From the NCBI GenBank assembly GCA_037976565.1, contig CP137680.1:13255804-13319803 (forward strand): a DNA stretch of 64,000 nt. Reading direction: 5' to 3'. Under the pieces are notes generated by a model. That model saw nothing but the letters and a program-made list of their open reading frames with translations, had not been told where the DNA came from and searched no databases. The DNA comes from Mesocentrotus franciscanus (taxonomy: Eukaryota > Echinodermata > Echinoidea > Camarodonta > Strongylocentrotidae). How positions within the stretch are numbered: the stretch's first letter is position 1; every line of letters starts with the position of its first letter. The translations under genes were made by a program, and so were the position numbers. This document shows, piece by piece, positions 44,701 to 56,494 of this stretch.

Positions 44701-46877
44701 CGAATTGGTCTATTTTACGAGATCCGCAAGTTTCCAACAACCGCCGTACAACCCCGGGGTATATAGAGGGCGTCTTACCTAGATGCCACTTGCCAGATAT
44801 GCCTGTAGCGTAGCCCTCCTCCTTGAGAGCTTCTGCGATGGTGAGTTCAGTGGATGGAAGACCGGACCTGGTCCATGGGAGGAACACCCGGGATCCACCA
44901 GAACCACTGAATATTCCAGATCGAACTGGATACCGACCTGTAAGTAGTGTACATCAGCAAGAAGCCGTCAGTTTCTTGTTTAGGATTATTGTACATCGAT
45001 AAGTATTTTTAGTAACGAATGCAGATTATAATAATACAATTGTGGAGTCTTGTATAGCGCTCGTGTCTGGCACATGACCACTCCTGGCGCTCCATTATTA
45101 TTACCCTGGCTTTGGAAGGTATATACAGCGCTCGATCGGGCATTACAAGGAATTTATTCCTGCCAGGTACCCATTTACCTCACCTGGATAGAGAGTGTGG
45201 CAAGTGTAGACTAATGTCTTGCTAAAGGACATTAGTGCTGCGACATGGATTTGAACCCCGTACCTCGTGGTTCACAGTCCGAAGACTTATCCTCTGGACC
45301 ACATGTTTTGCAGAATGTCATTTATCAAAATATTTTGTATTAATACGATGGGTCAGGCTCGAGAAACAAAAAAATGTAGATCTATGGAAATGTTTGTACA
45401 TTACTAAAGTGCTGTTAGTAAATAAATCGTAATCAAATCAAATCAATGTATTTTTCCACTTCACACATTTTCCCTCCAATTTATTCGAATTAAATCATTA
45501 CATTTCCATCCTGTCCATTTAATTTTATTTAAAGCACTTTCAAATTGATAAAATAAATTCAGTTACGCTTTGGTTATATCCAGTCGAATACACCACTCTT
45601 TTATATTTAACTAACAATTAATGAATTCGAAATCAATTTCAATGAATCAATGTAAATCTAACTATATTAAAGGGATTGGTGGACGGTAAACTCAGTCATG
45701 CTTGAAATATACATACATGTACATCAAAGTATTAATCCTTTATAGTACAACTTATTGATGATTAGACACGAAGGGAATGAAATATGTTTTTTAAAACAAC
45801 GAATCGATGACTGACTGCAGACCCCTTTCATTTCCTGACATGATGTATTTGTTTGGGCTTACCCGTCATTATTATTATTTCTTTACGAAACACTTCATGA
45901 AAAACAACGAAACAAATTTTGCATTATCTTCTGCACACTTTTAACGATAAGGTTTTTTGCCTGAAGGTTTAGGCAGATCAAAAAAGATTTGCCCATGATT
46001 TTTTTTTACCGATTTTAAGTTTTTACTTTAAAATAGTTTGTAACCATCAAAAAAAGATTACGGCATATAAGCATGCTTTTTGAAGTTTTTGTTATTTGAT
46101 AGAACTTATACTCATTATAAATTGGAGGTTTGGTCATTTCATGCTCCACTTATATTATGTTGCTCTTTGGCAATCCAGTCAAACTAGCACATTATTTTTA
46201 GGGGTTAACCCAAAACAAATTAAAAAAGAATTTAATCCACTGCAATCTTAACAACATACTTAAAGTTTTTTTTTTTTAAAGTGTAAAGCATTTAAATTTG
46301 CATAATATGCAAATTAGCTATTGTCTTATTAGAAAATTCATATTGCCGCTCTAAATTTCGAATTTCTTTGTTTCGTTTGTTTGTTTTGATGATGATAATC
46401 CTTTTATTATGTCAGGAAGTGATTTATTTAGTTAGCAACTTTTGTTTTGGTATAATATGCCATTTGTTTTTGTCGGCGTTTGTTTACATTTTAATTCCAA
46501 TAAATCCTTTGAACTTTGAATTTGGATTGATACACACCTGTTAAAAGCGCTGCACGGCTAGGAGTGCATACGGTATCAGGGACATACCCCTGGGTGAATT
46601 TAATACCGTTCTCCACCATGATGTCATCGATTGGTCCTCTCTCCTGGGTCGGGTGACCGTACGATGCCAGATCACCGTAGCCCATGTCGTCTGCGAAGAA
46701 TATGACGAAGTTGGGCTTGTCGCGCGGATCCCTCGGTGTGTGTCCTCCCGAGCATCGTCGAGATCGACCTGCACCACCGCGACTGCTTCTAGGACTCCGC
46801 CCGCGAAGACGGGCGTTACCGCACCAAGCAGATAGGAGCAGCAGTGCCACCAGCAAGCCAAAGCGCGGGAAAAGCAT
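38706..46877 (-). CDS. ARS: arylsulfatase, copy 1, six exons
   Basis: Exons on the minus strand are 46877-46538, 44937-44779, 41245-41133, 40584-40362, 40033-39869 and 39355-38706. All have GT/AG junctions and sum to 1,650 nt (549 aa plus stop) in one frame. The protein is a secreted sulfate-ester hydrolase. Its signal peptide is ~1-22. Metal-binding Asp lie in FADDMGYGD (62-70). Cys104 in [11 protein letters not shown] is the residue converted to formylglycine. The second sulfatase signature [13 protein letters not shown] is at 155-167. Later come [13 protein letters not shown] and [10 protein letters not shown] basic Arg/Ser-rich segment (~24-49) separates signal and catalytic domain, and the tail is Cys-rich. 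In sea urchins related arylsulfatases are embryonic ectoderm/extracellular-matrix proteins (established knowledge). ATG 46877 gives the signal peptide directly. Confidence 0.93.
40807..41065. mobile_element. palindromic MITE in arylsulfatase intron 3, copy 1
   Basis: 'ctatgaacatgac' at the left is mirrored by 'gtcatgttcatag' at the right. The ~120-bp arms, including 'caattgctgtggtagacaa', pair almost perfectly around a ~10-base centre ('gaatatgcat'). It is a non-coding foldback element. The corresponding element in copy 2 is at 55926-56187. Confidence 0.8.
41373..41553. mobile_element. MITE-like hairpin element in arylsulfatase intron 2, copy 1
   Basis: ACACTGCAAATTCGTTGTGT (41373) is mirrored by ACACAACGAATTTGCAGTGT near 41467-41487. 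An inner segment 'cagggttgtgttaagtt' is mirrored by 'aacttaacacaaccctg'. It is followed by purine-rich simple sequence to ~41710. The copy 2 equivalent is 56497-56687. Confidence 0.65.
42120..42859. mobile_element. 740-bp foldback element with TTAA flanks in arylsulfatase intron 2, copy 1
   Basis: TTAAGGGCCCCTGCCATC on the left pairs with GATGGCAGGGGCCATTTAA on the right. The ~300-bp arms, including 'acttctgaatgtgtttcata', 'ccccttgtgatatcatctgt' and 'ggtcaactttggcaaagtta', are inverted copies of each other around a ~130-base centre. TTAA flanks suggest a piggyBac- or Kolobok-mobilised element. The same element is at 57256-57996. Confidence 0.75.
43824..44327. mobile_element. ~504-bp element with GCCGTGTTCA-type ends in arylsulfatase intron 2, copy 1
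   Basis: The ends TAGCCATGTTCAGACG and (inverted) TAGCCGTGTTCACATG are imperfect terminal repeats. The interior holds several short inverted words such as GGTCGGCGTA/TACGCCGACC and CTCCTGG/CCAGGAG. It has no coding capacity. The copy 2 equivalent is 58973-59476. Confidence 0.55.
45037..45303 (-). mobile_element. tRNA-derived SINE in arylsulfatase intron 1, copy 1
   Basis: On the minus strand, TGGTCCAGAGG (A box, 45291-45301) is followed ~45 bases later by GGTTCAAATCC (B box, 45247-45257). A tRNA-unrelated body ('cattagtctacacttgcc', 'aggtgaggtaaatgggtacc') and a 3' end 'gagcgctatacaagactcc' come next. This is the layout of a tRNA-headed SINE. The copy 2 equivalent is at ~60187-60453. Confidence 0.75.
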
Positions 46878-46955
46878 TGCGGAAATTTTGTCTAAGTATT
46901 TACGTAGTGGCAGACAATCAACTGAATTTTATTTTGGAAGGCTCCAGTTCTCTAG

Positions 46956-47014
46956 CTCAACTGTGAAACATTCTCCCCGGTATCTACGCTTATATCTTGA
47001 ACAAAATGACGTCA
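46956..47014 (-). promoter_or_regulatory. candidate arylsulfatase core promoter, copy 1
   Basis: On the minus strand, a perfect CRE palindrome TGACGTCA (47007-47014) is followed by AAGATATAAGCG (46988-46999, TATA-like). About 30 bases further lies an initiator-like GTTTCACAGTTGAG (46956-46969). This predicts a ~85-base 5' UTR before the ATG at 46877. It is inferred from motif spacing only. Confidence 0.5.
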
Positions 47015-48370
47015 TCGTGACCTTTGGTAGTACCTGCAAATAGCAAATCCTATTTGCAACGATTCTAAAGTATCAACGGAACCCCCCTAAAAAAGTTATC
47101 AGTTTGAGAGATTCTAAGAATATTATCACACAGGATGTTTACCTAATGTAAGCAATACAAGGTCAATATCTCACATGTTGTATCCGTTCTGGGATAAAAT
47201 TGTTCCTTCTTTGTCTTGTGTGCCCTGAGATATTTTGTTTGTTTGTCTGTTTGACAAAAGAGAATGATGCTCTTTCATTTGATAAATAAATGGGCATATC
47301 TGTGTCTGTATACTTGAGGCTGTTTCCCCTGCAGAAAAAAGGGTAAACACACCATTTCTCTATCAAATGTTAGGCTATTAGACTGATTTAATCTGTTATT
47401 CAAATTTGCCTGAATAAAGTTTATGAAAGTAGATGGAAGAGAGGATTTTTCTGTTGCCAAAAGTGCGCCTATCAAGAACATTTACTCCGTCGGGGTTAAA
47501 GGTCCTGGCGGAAGTGAAAAATGATAATACATGATTTATGTATCAACGGAAAGCTTATAAGCCATAGATTACAATAGTATCATTTTTTACAATATTTTCT
47601 AGAACTATGTTGTATCACTGGAATGTATTTTGATTTGTACGTTGCAGAAGTTTTTTTTTTTTAATCAATTCAATTTAATATGCTATTTTAGTGTCTGTCA
47701 GAGGAGTAACAACCTCTAAAAACTCGAAATCTAAAGCTTCGGAAGTTGTCGACCTAAAAACTAGCTATCAACTTGATGACATCACCTTGAGTACGCATAT
47801 TCACTGTGATTTTGCATTAATTAACACACGGCTCATCGCCTATATAAGCTTTATAGGAGAGCCGATCGGGTCCACATATTGTTATGTCGTCACCGTCACC
47901 GTAACTGCGGCAAATTTGACCCTGTTATTCCTTTGTATTTGTATTATACCTTCATTCAGCTTTCAATCGGTAAAGTTTGTATTTTCATCGGCTAGGTCGC
48001 TGGTATAGGCCATATTGCAGCATATTGTAAGAGTCATAGATCGTATAATGGTTACCGGCTCGGGAACAAAGTTCGAGAAAGGGTATTTCCTGAATGCCCC
48101 TCTTGTACCCTGCCATTATGTAGATACGTGTATTTATTTTTAATCTTGAAATCATCGCATGACGAAATGCACAAGGGCCGGGGTGCATTGTTTTTTCCTT
48201 TACATGCGAAAGAAAACAAGGACTTTCCTTTTTTTTACTTTTTATAACAACGGCTGAAATGATATGTCCATCATGATCATCATCATCTGTCCATATAGCA
48301 GCAGCGAAAAAAAGAAAAAAAAGAGAAAGAGAATATGAAGCAAAAATCAGAATGTTCAGCATGGTTTCTC

Positions 48371-48870
48371 NNNNNNNNNNNNNNNNNNNNNNNNNNNNNN
48401 NNNNNNNNNNNNNNNNNNNNNNNNNNNNNNNNNNNNNNNNNNNNNNNNNNNNNNNNNNNNNNNNNNNNNNNNNNNNNNNNNNNNNNNNNNNNNNNNNNNN
48501 NNNNNNNNNNNNNNNNNNNNNNNNNNNNNNNNNNNNNNNNNNNNNNNNNNNNNNNNNNNNNNNNNNNNNNNNNNNNNNNNNNNNNNNNNNNNNNNNNNNN
48601 NNNNNNNNNNNNNNNNNNNNNNNNNNNNNNNNNNNNNNNNNNNNNNNNNNNNNNNNNNNNNNNNNNNNNNNNNNNNNNNNNNNNNNNNNNNNNNNNNNNN
48701 NNNNNNNNNNNNNNNNNNNNNNNNNNNNNNNNNNNNNNNNNNNNNNNNNNNNNNNNNNNNNNNNNNNNNNNNNNNNNNNNNNNNNNNNNNNNNNNNNNNN
48801 NNNNNNNNNNNNNNNNNNNNNNNNNNNNNNNNNNNNNNNNNNNNNNNNNNNNNNNNNNNNNNNNNNNNNN
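48371..48870. other. assembly gap, 500 N
   Basis: Exactly 500 unknown bases, a typical placeholder length. The sequence stops at 'catggtttctc' and resumes at 'tgcacttcaaaatg'. The true content and length are unknown. Confidence 0.99.
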
Positions 48871-49837
48871 TGCACTTCAAAATGCTGATTATATTCAGAT
48901 GATTTCATATTTTGGGGCCTGCTAATGGGTCACCCTGCCCATAAATAATGTCCCAACCTCAATTTTTCATCATATCGAATAATTGCGTAATGCAGGCGAG
49001 ACCGCCAAGAGCGCCTTGTTTCACTACATAATGTCCGTCTAATGACGCTGTAAGATGTATATAGATAACAACTGTATTATTTGTACCCCTGAATTTTATG
49101 TTTTTCGTAACTCTAGAATGAAAGGTGTACTGAATGATTTATGACATTTGTTGAATACGTTTAGATGTAATCTTCATAATTATGTCACATTCTCAAGAAA
49201 CATTAATCGGGACAAAATCAGTTTTCACATACTTAAAACCTTACAAAACTTGGTAAGGTTATGAATAATTTATTTGTTAACTATATCATATATGTATCGT
49301 GGAAAGCACTCTCAAAAGAGTTCTTCATTTCATTTTATTTATTTTCATTTCCAAACATAGATTAAAACAATATAACATGTTAACATTTGCAGGGCATGGT
49401 TGCTGATAATCACAAACAAATAAATAAACATACAACGAACAAATGTATAACATGACTCGGATAATAAAGAACTAACAATAAGATGCAGTTTTCCATAATG
49501 TACAAGAAATTGCGTAAATCGATTTTAAAAATATGGGGAAAAAAGAATTCTCAAAAAAAAAAATTCTTAAAAAAGAACAGACAGAAAAATTCAACCACTA
49601 CAAAGAAATAGATCAAACTCCAACGGAAGTGATCCCTATAATAATATAAAAGACGGATTCCAACTCCTCTGCATTGGGAGACGACATAATAATTACTAAC
49701 AAAACTAATATAACAAAAATGATAAAATGTTTAGATAATTTTTTTGAAATAATATTCATATTAAAAAAATGGAAATGAAGGCCTACAGCTACGGCCCCAG
49801 AAATTTAGCCACATTATTATGTCCTTGTCTTTTCCAG

Positions 49838-51235
49838 GGTTCGGGTTTAACGCTCCACGCACAGGGCTCGGTGAGGACTTCTGTATGTTCTACGCTGTCA
49901 TAGGCATCGTCATCACTGGAAGTATCATTCTCTCAGTCGGTCAAATCATCCAGGCTTTGTGCCTCACCAGAATAACTGCCAATCTGGAGACCTGTCTGAC
50001 ACGCTGTCCAAAAGGCGGAGTAGTCCTCGCTAACATCACGTTGGTCTATCTTCTAGTCGTGCTGATGATCATCCCGACCAGCCTCATCTATTTCTTCGCC
50101 ATGTCAGACTGGAGCTATAGCGACAGCTTTTACTTTACAATTGTGGCGATGACCACCATAGGGTTTGGAGACCTATATCCAGCGTTTTCAGGAATTCCTG
50201 TCGTTGAGCTGTATGTGATTAGAGTAAGTTTGAGCCATATCTAGTTGAGGGAGGTAGTTACGTCACCGGAAACTTCTTCTGATTGGTCAGTCATTTCACG
50301 AAGCTCCATTATATAGTTGCCTCCCATAGAGAATATACATGGGATGGGGACATTATGGAGCGCCGACATGATTTAACCTGTGGACCATCTTTTTACGCCT
50401 TAGCTCTGGATTACAACAAATAGAGATCACTCGATTGATAAATTAGTAAGGATAGTGAAAAATGTTTTCGCGAAAAATTTGTACGGCTACGTACACTATG
50501 TAACCAGTAGCAGGGCGTCATGTAAATGTCTTAGTTAGGGAATAGGGGTGTCTGATTGAATGTGCCCACAAACTAGCGGCAAAATTCCTCCAAAGAGCAA
50601 AAAATTATAAAAAGAAAAGAAAAGGGATTGATGAATATGTCAATAGTGCTTCAGAAGCAGTTCCAAACAGGAAATAAGTTGTAAAAGAAAAGGGATTGTT
50701 TATAGGAAAAAAAGTGTAAGCGTTCCAGAACTAATTTTGGCTGTGTACTATTTCTATTGAAAGAAATCAGAAAATGAGGGAAATGTTGTAAAGTTGTCAG
50801 GTTTACACTATGTATTATTTCATAGCAATAAGAGTCCTGAAACGGCTAATGAGCACCATTAAGCTTTAAGCTCCATCAATATTGTCCTTTTTAAATAAAG
50901 AAAATCGCTTTCGTTTGATCCCTTCGACTTTTTCTGATGAACACTGTGTGCTATCTTGACTATTCTGTTTGATATCCTTCTAGGTCATTCTGTTCACCTA
51001 CCTGTTTGTCTGCCTCGGTGTTGTGTCTACAATGCTCAATAGTTTCTCAGATGTTCAGAGACAAGGATCCAGGATGATCTCGTCTCGTCTTTTACGATGC
51101 AAGAAAAACTCGCTCTACGACATCGAGTGCAGGAGGCTGAAGCCAGCGACATCGAGCTCGAAACACCAGAGGTCAAAGGTTGTCTGCATGGCGACGACCA
51201 GGGAAGGAGGAAGTATGATGAAGATGTCGCCATGA
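49838..51235 (+). CDS. KCNK1-like: K2P/TWIK-like potassium channel, third copy, exons 2-3 only (5' partial)
   Basis: Exons are 49838-50223 and 50984-51235. Exon 2 is full length (386 nt) and open. It encodes the end of filter 1 (GFG), TM2, TM3, the second pore TTIGFGD and the start of TM4. Exon 3 encodes the rest of TM4 ('LFTYLFVCLGVVSTM') and a tail ending 'GGSMMKMSP' at TGA 51233-51235. Exon 1 is missing. It would have to lie in the 500-N gap or upstream, where only the previous arylsulfatase block is found. Relative to copy A exon 3 lacks one A in an A-run, which puts the tail in the same frame as copy B though by a different base. If the block is an alternative haplotype, this is the intact allele of copy B's 3' part. 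Confidence 0.75.
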
Positions 51236-51292
51236 CCCGAGATTTGTGACGTGAGAACAATTCATGCTGACCAGGGCCGTGTCTTGTAAAGA

Positions 51293-51412
51293 GTTGCGAT
51301 TAATTGATTCAAATCAATCGCAACTTAAGATGAATCGCAACTGTGTATACTTAAGAGATATAGGAGTTGCGATTATAATTTCATGTTGCGACGGTTCGAA
51401 TCAATCGCACCT
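51293..51412 (+). other. inverted 9-mer cluster, third channel copy
   Basis: The same GTTGCGATT/AATCGCAAC cluster as in copies A and B, beginning ~55 bases after the predicted stop codon. Confidence 0.45.
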
Positions 51413-53824
51413 CTCTCCAAGGCGGGGCCCATGAATAACTATTTCGTGAAAATTCAACGCAAGAAACGCCCTTGTCCCATTCCACCTCGTTATTTGTCTT
51501 CCTCACACCACTTGCAATCTTTAGTTCATCTTCGTGATAGACTGCATAGCCCTTTGAAGATTACTAGAAGAGGAAGAAGAAGAATGTTAAGTCCAAGACT
51601 TTGAAATAGACATGATAGAGACCTCGCATGCCTCCGCCACTCTCAATTTTACGTACCCGTCATGCCTGTAGGAGTTGGCCGAAAAGTCGACAGGCCCTCT
51701 CAAAACTGCAATCTTACTAAATAATGTCAGAAGGCCTGTGTCACTGACATGCCGGTCTTGTAATAGGTTTGAAGTAAGGCTACTTTTTATCTACAGGAGC
51801 TTACAATGGTCATTCTACACATTGGAGTACGAGGCCGGGGGAGGAGGGAATGGGGCTGTACGGGCGGGAGACTTATAGAATTGATATATTTGAACCAATA
51901 TTCGGGCGGCAACCGCCCTTCGAGAAGTATAGTGGTCTTTTTGTACTTTTGCGTATTTTTTCTAGTATACTTTTTAAGACTAGATATAACTTTTAACTGT
52001 ATTAAAGTGTCAAAATTCGCTTGAATATTTAGAAGCTTGTAACTTATATAGGGCGTCAGCTCCAATAGCAATATTGTGCTTTTACGCTTATGACCTTACA
52101 TTAGTTTGTTAATATAAAGGACTTTATTATAAATTGCAGTGTCCTTGTTTGTTTCCTGAAGCTATTGTAAATATTGGTTTAGAACATATTAATATGGATG
52201 TATACCAGCCGAGTCAGCAACTCTTATTTGTGTCATAGAAAACAATAGCATTATTTGGCCTTCTCTCTAATATAAGCGAGGGGCAAAGTCGGAAAAGGGT
52301 CGCACCTTTCAAATCTCTCTCTGGCGTATATTCTTTTGTTTTGTGCTTGCCAAACAAAGCAGTATTCGCCATATTGTGCCCGACTCGAACGCGGCTTGGC
52401 CAATTTTATGATCAATGGCACTGCTAAGTATATGGCTGTCTCCTGCCTAGCTGTCTTGCCATAGGTTCTTACATTGTAAAGTTACATCTCTCTTTCTCTC
52501 TTGTTTACTCTTCCCTTTCCTTGTTTTTGCTGGTCTATTCTTATCTCTTCTTGCTCTCATAAAATATATTAATTATTATCACTGTCATAAAAATCGCATC
52601 CCCTCTCTCTTTCTCTCTCACACACACTCTTACGACCATCAAATCCTTGAAGTTCATTCTTATAAGTAGCAGATCGAGGATTTTCGGAAAAGGGGCAGGG
52701 CAAATTTTATCCCGATCTTTTCCAGATAATGATTTTGGAAAGTCCGCCCATTGCCCCCTCCTCTCCCGAAAATAAAACTTCAGCCCCAAGAGCTTTGTGT
52801 GTGTGCGCGTGTGCGTCAGGAGTTGTATGGAAGGAAGGGGGCGTTTCCACCCTGGATCCACCTACGTTCGGAATTTTCCACATTGCTTTTTTGAAAAGTG
52901 CTCTTTGTACATGTCGCAGGATCTCAAGGTGAATGTTAATCTCAGTCATAATCATAATGAAACAAACATACGTTTAGTAGCACTTAACATGCTTAACATA
53001 AGAAACAATACTTTCTTGCGATATATTTGAAGATATTTCAAGAGATATTTAATCAAATAATCACGATAACATGTACCATTTGTTTTAGAGAAAAAACAAT
53101 TCAAGTACTGTTAGAAATGTTAATATCACAAATATACAGAAAGCTTGTGGCTATTGCACTATATGCACCAGAGTTGAAACAACAAACAACCCGCTACTAA
53201 TTAAAAGATGTTTGCCTACAGCCTGTACAAAAATAAAACAGAATTTTAATAAAAATACATCATGTTTATATCAGGGGTGTATAACACTGTATACTCAAGG
53301 GAGAAAATAGAGGTTGAAAATACAATGACACATATTTCAGAAGGAAAAGATGAATTATTCATCTTTTCCTTTTAATAATTATTATTAGGGATCTGCATGC
53401 ATGGCATAAATCATATGTGAACACCTTGATAAAAGGAAACGAAACAAAATTAGTATTGCCTTGAATGTTACACATTTGAGACAATTCGCCTTTGCTATAA
53501 TTATTGATGTAGGACATCACTATATAATACGAGCGAGCAAAGGAAGCTAGCTATCAAGCGCCATTTTGATCTATTCCAATTTGCTTTTTAATTTGTTTAA
53601 AAACTCTCCTGTCATTTATATTTATGAAAAATGGCAGAGGACTCATTCCCTCTTTCCTCCCATCCTCCCTCCCTCCCTATCTTAACCTCTCTTTTGCTCC
53701 GTCTCTCTGTCTCTGTCTCTGTCTCTATGTCTGTCTGTCTGTCTCTCTATCCCCTCTCCTCATCTCTCCTTCTATACCTCCCTCCCTCCCTCTTTAAACT
53801 GCTTTCTTCTCATGCTTCTGCTAT

Positions 53825-56462
53825 TTAGTTGTATGGCCCACTGACAGGCCCGTAGTTACATATGCAGTTGGTGTCAGGGTCGCAGCAAGGAGTGATGGAC
53901 TTTGTTGGGTCTTTGTCATCCAACAAAGGCTCCGCTACAATCACAGATGCTATGTGAGCCGTCACCTTCTCCTGCAGATCTTCCATAAATTCAGCGAGTG
54001 TATGATCAAGTGTTTTGTTCAGCGGGTACGCCTCAATGGGGTCGTGCTCGACGTCGTAGATGAGCGGCGGATCTTGCTCGGTGACGCAAGAATCATAGCA
54101 GTGGTAGCAGTCGAAGTAGTGTGCCAATGGCAGTCCACCGTCTTGACATTCCCCAGCGAAATAATCCTGAGTCTGGACTCGGTGGGTGAAGTAATGAACC
54201 TTGTATGGACCGGATCGAACCGCCATGAGCCGGTCCTTGCAGTAGTAGTAGAGGACGTCGTGCGGCGACCGGGCGTTATTCAACAGGACGTCGGTGATTA
54301 CTTCGCCGTCGTAGGAACGATCGTCGGGGAGCGTGCCGTTAGAGAGGTCGACAACGGTTCTCATGATGTCCAGAGTACTGACGAGCGCGTCCGATTCACG
54401 AGGCGTTATCTGCCCGGGCCAGTAAGCGACGAAGGGAACGCGTACGCCTCCCTCCCATGTATTGGTCTTGTATCCTAAAAACAAAATGAAAATATTTTTG
54501 AAATGATGGGGCATTATGTGGATTATCTCCGTTCCTTATCCGGCAGGCGGGATGTTTTGTTTTCACTTCAAAATGGAGACTATTCCTCTACCAGATATTA
54601 ATGCCAGTAGGCGTGGAGGTGATCGGACATCATTTTCTAAGTTTAAAGTTTTACGGTGCTGAACTCTTTCATTATGTTTCACAGAATCTAAATTTTGTGG
54701 GATTTCAAGCTTCTTAGGAGAAGGAAAAGCTAACTCGGCTCAGAATCGTAGTGACGTCAGACCAGTAGTAGGCCTACGATTGTCAACGATTTGAAGCCGA
54801 TTCGGTTTTTATTCTGACTAAAAGAGTTCAATGCACTAAAATTCCACTTGTTAGTTTTCTTATCATCATTCAGAATCTAAATCGGGACAATGACGTTTTT
54901 TAAATTTCCATATCTAATATAATTTCCATTTCTTCGAAAATCGGATCGCAGGATGATCGTAAAGTGTGTACTGGGCACTACACATACCTTTGAATATGCT
55001 GGAATCTCCCCCATGAGCGCAATACTCGGGTTGGGGCCCGTGGTCGGCGATAAACAAGACCAGGGTGTTCTGAGAAAGCCCCTGAGCTTCCAGGGCATCT
55101 ATCACCTCGCCTACTGCCCAACTCATCTCATTAATGTTGTCGCCGTATTCGCCTGATATATGGGAAGAATTGAAATAAAATATGTTTAACACGTTGAGGT
55201 AATCATTGATTTTTATTTTTTGAGGGGCGGGGCTTGGGGTTCTAGAATTCATTTTCTGCATGTATCTCGCTTAAATGTATTTATTATCAAGAATAGGGGT
55301 GGAGATGTATTTTCTTCTTTTAATGCTTTTTATGCTTCAAATAAATGAAAATGATTCTTTTAATGTAATAAATGCATGCCAGATATGGTTTTGCGGGGTG
55401 AAAGGAGGGGGTGGCTCAGGGGCACCATAGTTTCAAGTGGATTGCGATTTTTAGAAGGGGCAGGATGAGAGTCAACTTACCGCGGCGTGACTTTCCAGCG
55501 AATCGAGGCGAGGCGTACAGAGGTGCGTGTGGATGCGAGAAGGGGAAGTAGAAGAAGAACGGATTATCGGCATTGTCTTCTATGAATGAGACAGCATCGT
55601 TGACAAACGTCTGCGTGAGGTAGGTATGGTTGAATGGCTGAGCGACTATCTTATCTCGCTTGTACAGGAAACATTTGGTGACGTCAGGGAAATCTTGGAA
55701 GCGCTGTAGAAGGGATTTGAAAATGACATACATTTCATCAATTTCGAGTAGCTATAAACATAAATAATTATATAGGCATTCGCGGTATTTATATTGTTGC
55801 TAGGTAGGACAAACATTATGGCTTGTCCTACCTAACACCACGTAACCATTCGCATTCTAACTATTGAAATACAATTGTTCATAACAGGTGAATGAAATAA
55901 TTTGTAACGAGGCACTTGACAATCTCTATGAACATGACGGACAAAGAAAGAGGACAAAATATACAATTCCTCATTCTACCCTCAACAATTGCTGTGGTAG
56001 ACAAAGGAACATCCCTTCACTGCTATTATGTAAAATAAGTAGAACAGGTGAATATGCATGTGACACCTGTTCTACACATGTTTACATAATAGCAGTGAAG
56101 GATGTTCCTTTGTCTACCACAGCAATTGTTGAGGGTAGAATGAGGAATTGTATATTTTGTCCTCTTTCTTGCCCGTCATGTTCATAGTGAATGATTTATG
56201 CATTAACATTGAATACATAACGAAAATGGTCTATTGCTGAAAGCTATATCGTACCCCTGTATCATCACATGCCATACTGTTTGTAAACGGGAGGATGTGG
56301 CCTACGTAGTCGAAACCGTGGTGCATCGGGAGATGGATCCCGTCTTCACGGGTTTCTGAATTCAGCCCTAAAATAAAAGAATAAAGGAAAGGCAGTGTTA
56401 TCATGTATCCGTGAGAGAGAGAGAGAGAGAGAGACAAAAGAGGGGAGAGATATAATTATAAC

Positions 56463-56494
<32 letters not shown>

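Larger units (their letters stand above)
33791..48370. repeat. large duplicated block, copy 1 (mate 48871-63543)
   Basis: The block from 'tgcacttcaaaatgctgatt' to 'agcatggtttctc' is present again at 48871-63543, with only scattered single-base changes and small indels. The offset grows from ~15.08 to ~15.17 kb. It contains channel exons 2-3 and the complete arylsulfatase gene. The mate begins at the first base after the N gap. Confidence 0.95.

Noticed and set aside
47691..48008. 105-residue plus-strand frame upstream of arylsulfatase with a TATATAAG box near 47840
   Set aside because: The frame is broken by an extra base in the near-identical second copy and has no recognised domain. The TATA-like word lies inside a small hairpin, so I do not call a divergent gene.
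48335..48925. Open frames of 174-307 residues spanning the N gap
   Set aside because: They consist almost entirely of unknown residues from the 500-N gap.
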